Shown piece by piece: positions 6,263 through 10,081 of a stretch of DNA of 10,081 nucleotides. Where the stretch lies: NCBI GenBank assembly GCA_028707655.1, contig JAQWAN010000054.1, positions 1 through 10,081 of the forward strand, written 5' to 3'. Every line of letters begins with the position of its first letter. Position 1 is the stretch's first letter. The stretch is from Bacteroidaceae bacterium. Its GTDB lineage: Bacteria > Bacteroidota > Bacteroidia > Bacteroidales > Bacteroidaceae. A program made the translations under genes and the position numbers. The notes under the pieces were generated by a model, which saw only the letters and a list, made by a program, of their open reading frames with translations, was not told where the DNA came from and did not search any database.

Positions 6263-6338
6263 GATTCTGAAGTAGAACACATCTATGCGTGTCTTTTCAC
6301 AGTAAGTATAAATAAGTAATCATATTAAAATTAGTTGT

Positions 6339-7334
6339 ATGGCAGAATCAATTGATATTCGTGCTTTGAATGAACGAATAGAAGAAAAAAGTACTTTTGT
6401 AACCAATATAATGACAGGTATGGACCAAGTTATAGTTGGGCAGAAACACTTAGTCGAATCTCTTTTAATTGGCTTATTGTCCGATGGACACGTATTGCTA
6501 GAGGGTGTTCCTGGTTTGGCTAAAACATTAGCTATAAAAACATTGGCCTCTTTGATTGATGCTAAATATAGTAGAATACAATTCACCCCAGACCTGTTAC
6601 CTGCCGATGTTGTGGGTACCATGATTTATAGTCAGAAAGAGGAAACCTTTAAAGTAAAGAAGGGACCTATTTTTGCTAATTTTATCTTGGCCGATGAGAT
6701 AAACCGTGCCCCTGCTAAAGTGCAAAGTGCGCTGTTAGAGGCAATGCAAGAGCGACAGATAACCTTAGGAGATACAACCTTTACGCTCGACAAGCCTTTC
6801 TTAGTACTTGCCACACAAAATCCAATAGAGCAAGAGGGTACTTATCCATTACCTGAGGCACAAGTTGACCGTTTTATGTTGAAAGTGGTTATTGACTATC
6901 CTAAATTAGAGGAAGAACGTCTAATCATGCGTCAGAATATTTCAAAAGTGCATCAAACCATTTCTGCTTTGTTATCTGCAGATGAGATTCTAGAAGCACG
7001 TAAAATTGTACAACAAGTCTATTTAGATGAGAAAATTGAGCAATATATTTTAGATATTGTTTTTGCTACTCGTTATCCAGAACGCTATAACCTAAAAGAA
7101 TTAAAAGAGATGATCTCTTTTGGTGGCTCTCCTCGTGCTTCTATCAATCTAGCATTGGCAGCCCGTACCTATGCCTTTATCAAACATAGAGGTTATGTTG
7201 TACCAGAAGATGTACGTGCTGTTGCACATGATGTGCTCCGTCATCGTATTGGACTCTCTTATGAGGCCGAAGCAAGCGACTTAACTGCTGACGAGGTGGT
7301 TAGCAAAATTTTGAATAAAGTGGAAGTGCCTTAA
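6339..7334 (+). CDS. moxR: MoxR-family AAA+ ATPase
   Basis: Cytoplasmic AAA+ ATPase of the MoxR branch, which acts as a chaperone with vWA-domain partners in assembling or maturing envelope or metal-containing complexes. The 331 residues carry Walker A GVPGLAKT (56-63), Walker B ILADE (116-120), the MoxR signature NRAPAKVQSALLEAMQERQ (122-140), sensor 1 in LATQNPIEQEGTYPLPEAQ (157-175) with N161, and a C-terminal lid with GGSPRAS. Sequence and length match the MoxR proper subfamily rather than RavA. It is the first gene of a run with DUF58 (17 bases downstream), a BatD-like protein and batA, the layout of Bacteroidota aerotolerance operons. The start at 6339 is preceded by A/T-rich sequence only. 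Its exact client is unknown. Confidence 0.94.
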   Translation: MAESIDIRALNERIEEKSTFVTNIMTGMDQVIVGQKHLVESLLIGLLSDGHVLLEGVPGLAKTLAIKTLASLIDAKYSRIQFTPDLLPADVVGTMIYSQKEETFKVKKGPIFANFILADEINRAPAKVQSALLEAMQERQITLGDTTFTLDKPFLVLATQNPIEQEGTYPLPEAQVDRFMLKVVIDYPKLEEERLIMRQNISKVHQTISALLSADEILEARKIVQQVYLDEKIEQYILDIVFATRYPERYNLKELKEMISFGGSPRASINLALAARTYAFIKHRGYVVPEDVRAVAHDVLRHRIGLSYEAEASDLTADEVVSKILNKVEVP

Positions 7335-7351
7335 TCGTTAGTGGTAGAACA

Positions 7352-8221
7352 ATGGAAACAAATGAATTACTAAAGCGAATTCGTCGAATAGAAATAAAAT
7401 CAAAAGGGTTATCCAACAATATTTTTGCTGGTATGTATCACACTGCTTTTAAAGGTAGGGGTATGGCCTTTTCTGAGGTTCGCGAATACCAATTTGGTGA
7501 TGATATTAGGGATATTGATTGGAATGTTACTGCTCGTTTTAGCAAACCCTATATCAAGGTGTTTGAAGAGGAGCGGGAGCTGACCGTGATGCTACTGATT
7601 GATGTATCTGCTAGTCTTGAATTTGGAACAAGTAAGCAGATGAAGAAGGATTTACTCACCGAGTTATCTGCCACATTGGCTTTTTCTGCTATTCAGAATA
7701 ATGATAAGATAGGTGTCATCTTTTTCTCCGATCGTATTGAGAAGTTTATTCCTGCGCAAAAGGGGAGAAAACATATCCTATATATCATCAAAGAATTGCT
7801 TTCTTTAAAACCTGTAGGCAGACGTACCAATATAAAGGTGGCTGTTGAGTATCTTACACATGTTATCAAAAAACGATGTACTGCTTTTATTGTATCCGAC
7901 TTTATTGACCAGGCCGATTTTAAACAGCCTCTTGCAATAGCCAATCGGAAACACGATTTAGTAGCCATTCAGGTCTATGATAAACGTGTAGAAGAGTTGC
8001 CCTCTGTTGGTCTGATGCTAGTGAAAGATGCAGAGACCGGTCATGAACAACTCATTGACACCTCTTCAGCAGCAATTCAATCCTCTCATCGCAACTGGTG
8101 GATGCAACAGCAAGAAAAGCTATATACCATTTTTGCGAAGACCAATGTTGATTATGTCTCTGTGCGAACAGATAAAGACTATGTAAAAGCTCTTCTGAGC
8201 TTATTTGCTAAACGAAACTAG
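7352..8221 (+). CDS. DUF58 domain protein with vWA-like metal site
   Basis: Probable cytoplasmic partner of the MoxR ATPase. The 289 residues include the DUF58 signature, with REYQFGDDIRDIDWNVTAR (44-62), followed by a vWA-like fold. The metal-ion-dependent adhesion site looks intact: DVSAS (84-88), T159 in GRRTN, and D183 in VSDFID. Intact residues suggest it can bind a divalent metal and a partner acidic group. No signal peptide or membrane segment is seen, so it is the soluble short DUF58 type rather than the longer membrane-anchored one. It lies between moxR (17-base gap) and the BatD-like gene (6-base gap), so all three are probably made together. It is an adaptor by family inference; no direct function is established. 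Confidence 0.92.
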   Translation: METNELLKRIRRIEIKSKGLSNNIFAGMYHTAFKGRGMAFSEVREYQFGDDIRDIDWNVTARFSKPYIKVFEEERELTVMLLIDVSASLEFGTSKQMKKDLLTELSATLAFSAIQNNDKIGVIFFSDRIEKFIPAQKGRKHILYIIKELLSLKPVGRRTNIKVAVEYLTHVIKKRCTAFIVSDFIDQADFKQPLAIANRKHDLVAIQVYDKRVEELPSVGLMLVKDAETGHEQLIDTSSAAIQSSHRNWWMQQQEKLYTIFAKTNVDYVSVRTDKDYVKALLSLFAKRN

Positions 8222-8227
8222 AGAAAA

Positions 8228-9319
8228 ATGAACTATTCAACTTTATATAAATCAATGGTTGCATCATTCGTCTTGTTGTGCTGCTTAACCACCTCCAACT
8301 TACGTGCACAGCAAGTTGTTTTTGAGGCAACCATCGATTCTACTCAACTACTCATTGGCGAGCAAGCCATCATTCAGCTAAAGGTTAGCACAGATGCTAC
8401 AGATAGGGTAGTGTTCCCCACCTACAAAGATACTATAGTGAAGGGAATATCCGTTCTGCAACAACTGCTACCTGACACGCAATATGTGAATAATGAGAAA
8501 CGGATGATTCTGTCGAAACGCTATCAGATAACCTCTTTCGACTCCGCTCTTTACTATATACCTCCTTTTCAAGTGCAAGTAGATAGTGCAACCTATTATT
8601 CCAAATCGTTGGCACTTAAAGTTTTGTCTGTACCAGTAGACACGCTCAAACCTGAGCAGTTCTTTGGAGAGAAAGCTATTCTGCGTCCTGCTTTTGTATG
8701 GGGAGATATAGAGCTGTCCGTACTCCTTTCCTTAGTTATTATTGGCTTTGTTTTTCTTGTGATTTATCTCACTCGGAAATATATAGAAGATAAGCCTATC
8801 ATAAGACGTGTTAAGATTGTTCCCAAACTCCCTGCACATCAAGTAGCGATTCATGAAATCGAGACCATTAAAGCCGAGAAGAAATGGCAAAACAGCAGAG
8901 AGAAGGAGTATTATACCGAGCTGACCGATGTTATTCGTTCTTATATCAAGGAGCGATTCGAGTTTAACGCTTTAGAGATGACTACCTCTGAAATCATTGA
9001 ACACTTACAAGCTACCAATAACGCGGAATATATTGGAGAGTTGAAAGAGCTCTTTGAAACCTCCGATTTGGTTAAGTTTGCGAAACATCGTCCTTTGATG
9101 AATGAGAACGACATGAACCTATTAAATGCAATCGATTTTATTGATAAAACAAAATTAGAGCCTGTTGAAGCAGATACGCAACCTAAAGAGATGACTATCG
9201 TAGAGAAACGTTCTAAGAAGAACCGTGTACTTCTTCTATTATTGATTATCGTGCTCTCTGCTTCCTCTTTAACTGCTTTGTATTTTGTTATTCGCGATCT
9301 TTATCGATTATTTATTTGA
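8228..9319 (+). CDS. BatD-like exported/membrane protein with cytoplasmic DUF4381-like domain
   Basis: Membrane protein of 363 residues with four visible parts: a signal peptide (about 1-27, ending LRA before QQ), a periplasmic part (about 28-160) whose VVFEATIDSTQLLIGEQAII opening resembles the beta-sandwich of BatD, a membrane segment (about 161-182), and a basic/helical cytoplasmic part (about 184-331). The last contains YYTELTDVIRSYIKERFEF and EMTTSEIIEHL, like DUF4381 and related Bat proteins. A second membrane segment follows (about 333-355) and ends the protein in the periplasm or membrane. I call it BatD-like from composition and position; family labels need a profile search. It is not a lipoprotein, since CC at 18-19 lacks a proper lipobox. 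It probably links the cytoplasmic ATPase and vWA pair to the periplasm. It starts 6 bases after DUF58 and ends 11 bases before batA. Confidence 0.82.
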   Translation: MNYSTLYKSMVASFVLLCCLTTSNLRAQQVVFEATIDSTQLLIGEQAIIQLKVSTDATDRVVFPTYKDTIVKGISVLQQLLPDTQYVNNEKRMILSKRYQITSFDSALYYIPPFQVQVDSATYYSKSLALKVLSVPVDTLKPEQFFGEKAILRPAFVWGDIELSVLLSLVIIGFVFLVIYLTRKYIEDKPIIRRVKIVPKLPAHQVAIHEIETIKAEKKWQNSREKEYYTELTDVIRSYIKERFEFNALEMTTSEIIEHLQATNNAEYIGELKELFETSDLVKFAKHRPLMNENDMNLLNAIDFIDKTKLEPVEADTQPKEMTIVEKRSKKNRVLLLLLIIVLSASSLTALYFVIRDLYRLFI

Positions 9320-9330
9320 ATGAAAGCACT

Positions 9331-10081
9331 ATGAAATTTGCAAATATAGAATGTTTATTACTGCTCTTTCTAATTATCCCCTACATATGGTGGTATATCA
9401 AAAAGAGGAAGAGTGAATCGGCGCACTTACAGGTGTCTACTACAATGGCCTATAAAAATGTGCCAAAAACCTATAAGAACTATTTATACCATGCTCCCTT
9501 TTTACTACGTGTGGCTACACTCGTTTTAGTAGTGTTTATTTTAGCGCGTCCACAGCGTGTGGATAAATGGCAAGATGAAGAGATGAATGGTATTGATATC
9601 ATGTTGGCGGTAGATGTATCTACTAGTATGTTGGCAGAAGATTTACAACCCAACCGAATAGAAGCAGCCAAAATGGTGGCCACGGAATTTATTAATTCCC
9701 GTCCCCACGATAATATTGGACTAACGGTCTTTGCCGGTGAGAGCTTTACCCAATGTCCATTAACGATAGACCATGGTGTATTGTTAAACCTTTTTCAGAG
9801 TGTAGATGCCAATATGGCTCTCAATGGATTGATTAATGATGGTACTGCCATTGGTATGGGACTCTCCAATGCTATCAGTCGTTTAAAGGATAGCAAGGCC
9901 AAGTCGAAGGTGATCATTTTACTTACGGATGGAACAAATAACTCCGGAGACATTTCGCCATTAACGGCAGCAGAGATAGCAAAAACCTTTTCCATACGTA
10001 TCTACACCATTGGTGTAGGAAAAACGGGAATGGCACGCTATCCCATTCAAACCAATACGGGGGTTCAATATATCAAAGTAC
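9331..10081 (+). CDS. batA: BatA, membrane-anchored vWA protein, 3' end cut by the window
   Basis: First 250 residues of a vWA protein of the Bacteroides aerotolerance family; the frame is open to the window end. A membrane segment (about 7-23, LLLLFLIIPYIWWYI) and a second (about 57-72, followed by RP) flank a short loop. The vWA domain follows from about 85, with a full metal site: DVSTS (95-99), T172 in DGTAIG and D200 in LLTDGTNNSG. BatA is about 330 residues in known members and usually ends in a third membrane segment, not seen here. The start at 9331 is chosen because an ATG at 9320 hits a stop after four codons. It follows the BatD-like gene by 11 bases and would be followed by batB in the usual layout. 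It probably acts at the inner membrane with the MoxR ATPase. Confidence 0.93.
   Translation, partial: MKFANIECLLLLFLIIPYIWWYIKKRKSESAHLQVSTTMAYKNVPKTYKNYLYHAPFLLRVATLVLVVFILARPQRVDKWQDEEMNGIDIMLAVDVSTSMLAEDLQPNRIEAAKMVATEFINSRPHDNIGLTVFAGESFTQCPLTIDHGVLLNLFQSVDANMALNGLINDGTAIGMGLSNAISRLKDSKAKSKVIILLTDGTNNSGDISPLTAAEIAKTFSIRIYTIGVGKTGMARYPIQTNTGVQYIKV

Noticed and set aside
8228..8309. Lipoprotein signal in the BatD-like protein because of the two cysteines at 18-19
   Set aside because: The residues before the cysteines do not form a lipobox, and a standard cleavage site LRA/QQ follows at 27.
9320..9334. ATG at 9320 as the batA start
   Set aside because: It hits TGA after four codons; the ATG at 9331 opens the full vWA protein.
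1..10081. Signs of mobile elements, CRISPR, phage or horizontal transfer
   Set aside because: No transposase, integrase, long repeats, attachment sites or compositional break is visible; gene content is core chromosomal.

Overview
The window reads as chromosomal DNA of a Bacteroidota (Bacteroidetes) bacterium, most likely order Bacteroidales. The evidence is the gene content and order (rpmB, rpmG, a DUF4295 gene, ftsY, rimO; then a moxR, DUF58, BatD-like, batA aerotolerance-type operon), promoter elements of the Bacteroides type (TAnnTTTG at -7), and start codons that mostly follow A/T-rich leaders with no Shine-Dalgarno sequence. I cannot name the genus. All supported genes lie on the + strand. 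Codon use looks even throughout, and I see no mobile element, CRISPR array, rRNA or tRNA gene.

Region 1 (1-2899) is a tight run of three genes: the 3' end of map (methionine aminopeptidase), tsaD (tRNA t6A synthesis) and cinA (CinA with a C-terminal PncC-type amidase domain). The gaps are 9 and 12 bases. Region 2 (2900-3720) has a promoter, then rpmB (L28), rpmG (L33, zinc-free form) and a 52-codon gene of the DUF4295 family, probably the Bacteroidota ribosomal protein bL38. It ends at a strong intrinsic terminator. Region 3 (3721-6131) has its own promoter, then ftsY (signal recognition particle receptor) and rimO (methylthiolation of ribosomal protein S12), and ends at a second intrinsic terminator. 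Nearly everything in the first 6 kb serves translation: tRNA modification, large-subunit proteins, S12 modification, membrane targeting of ribosomes and N-terminal methionine removal.

Region 4 (6132-10081) is a non-coding stretch with a dyad, an 11-base tandem repeat and a promoter, followed by a MoxR-family AAA+ ATPase, a DUF58 protein with a von Willebrand A-like (vWA) metal site, a two-membrane-segment protein that combines a BatD-like exported part with a cytoplasmic helical DUF4381-like part, and the start of batA (membrane-anchored vWA protein), cut by the window end. In known Bacteroidota operons batB and further bat genes usually follow. The members probably form a chaperone-like envelope system: ATPase in the cytoplasm, vWA proteins as adaptors, and membrane proteins reaching the periplasm.

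Overall this is mostly a well-conserved core region. The parts most worth a second look are the 52-codon ribosomal gene, the composite BatD/DUF4381-like protein, and the promoter and leader of the moxR operon. I did not find a clearly undescribed system.
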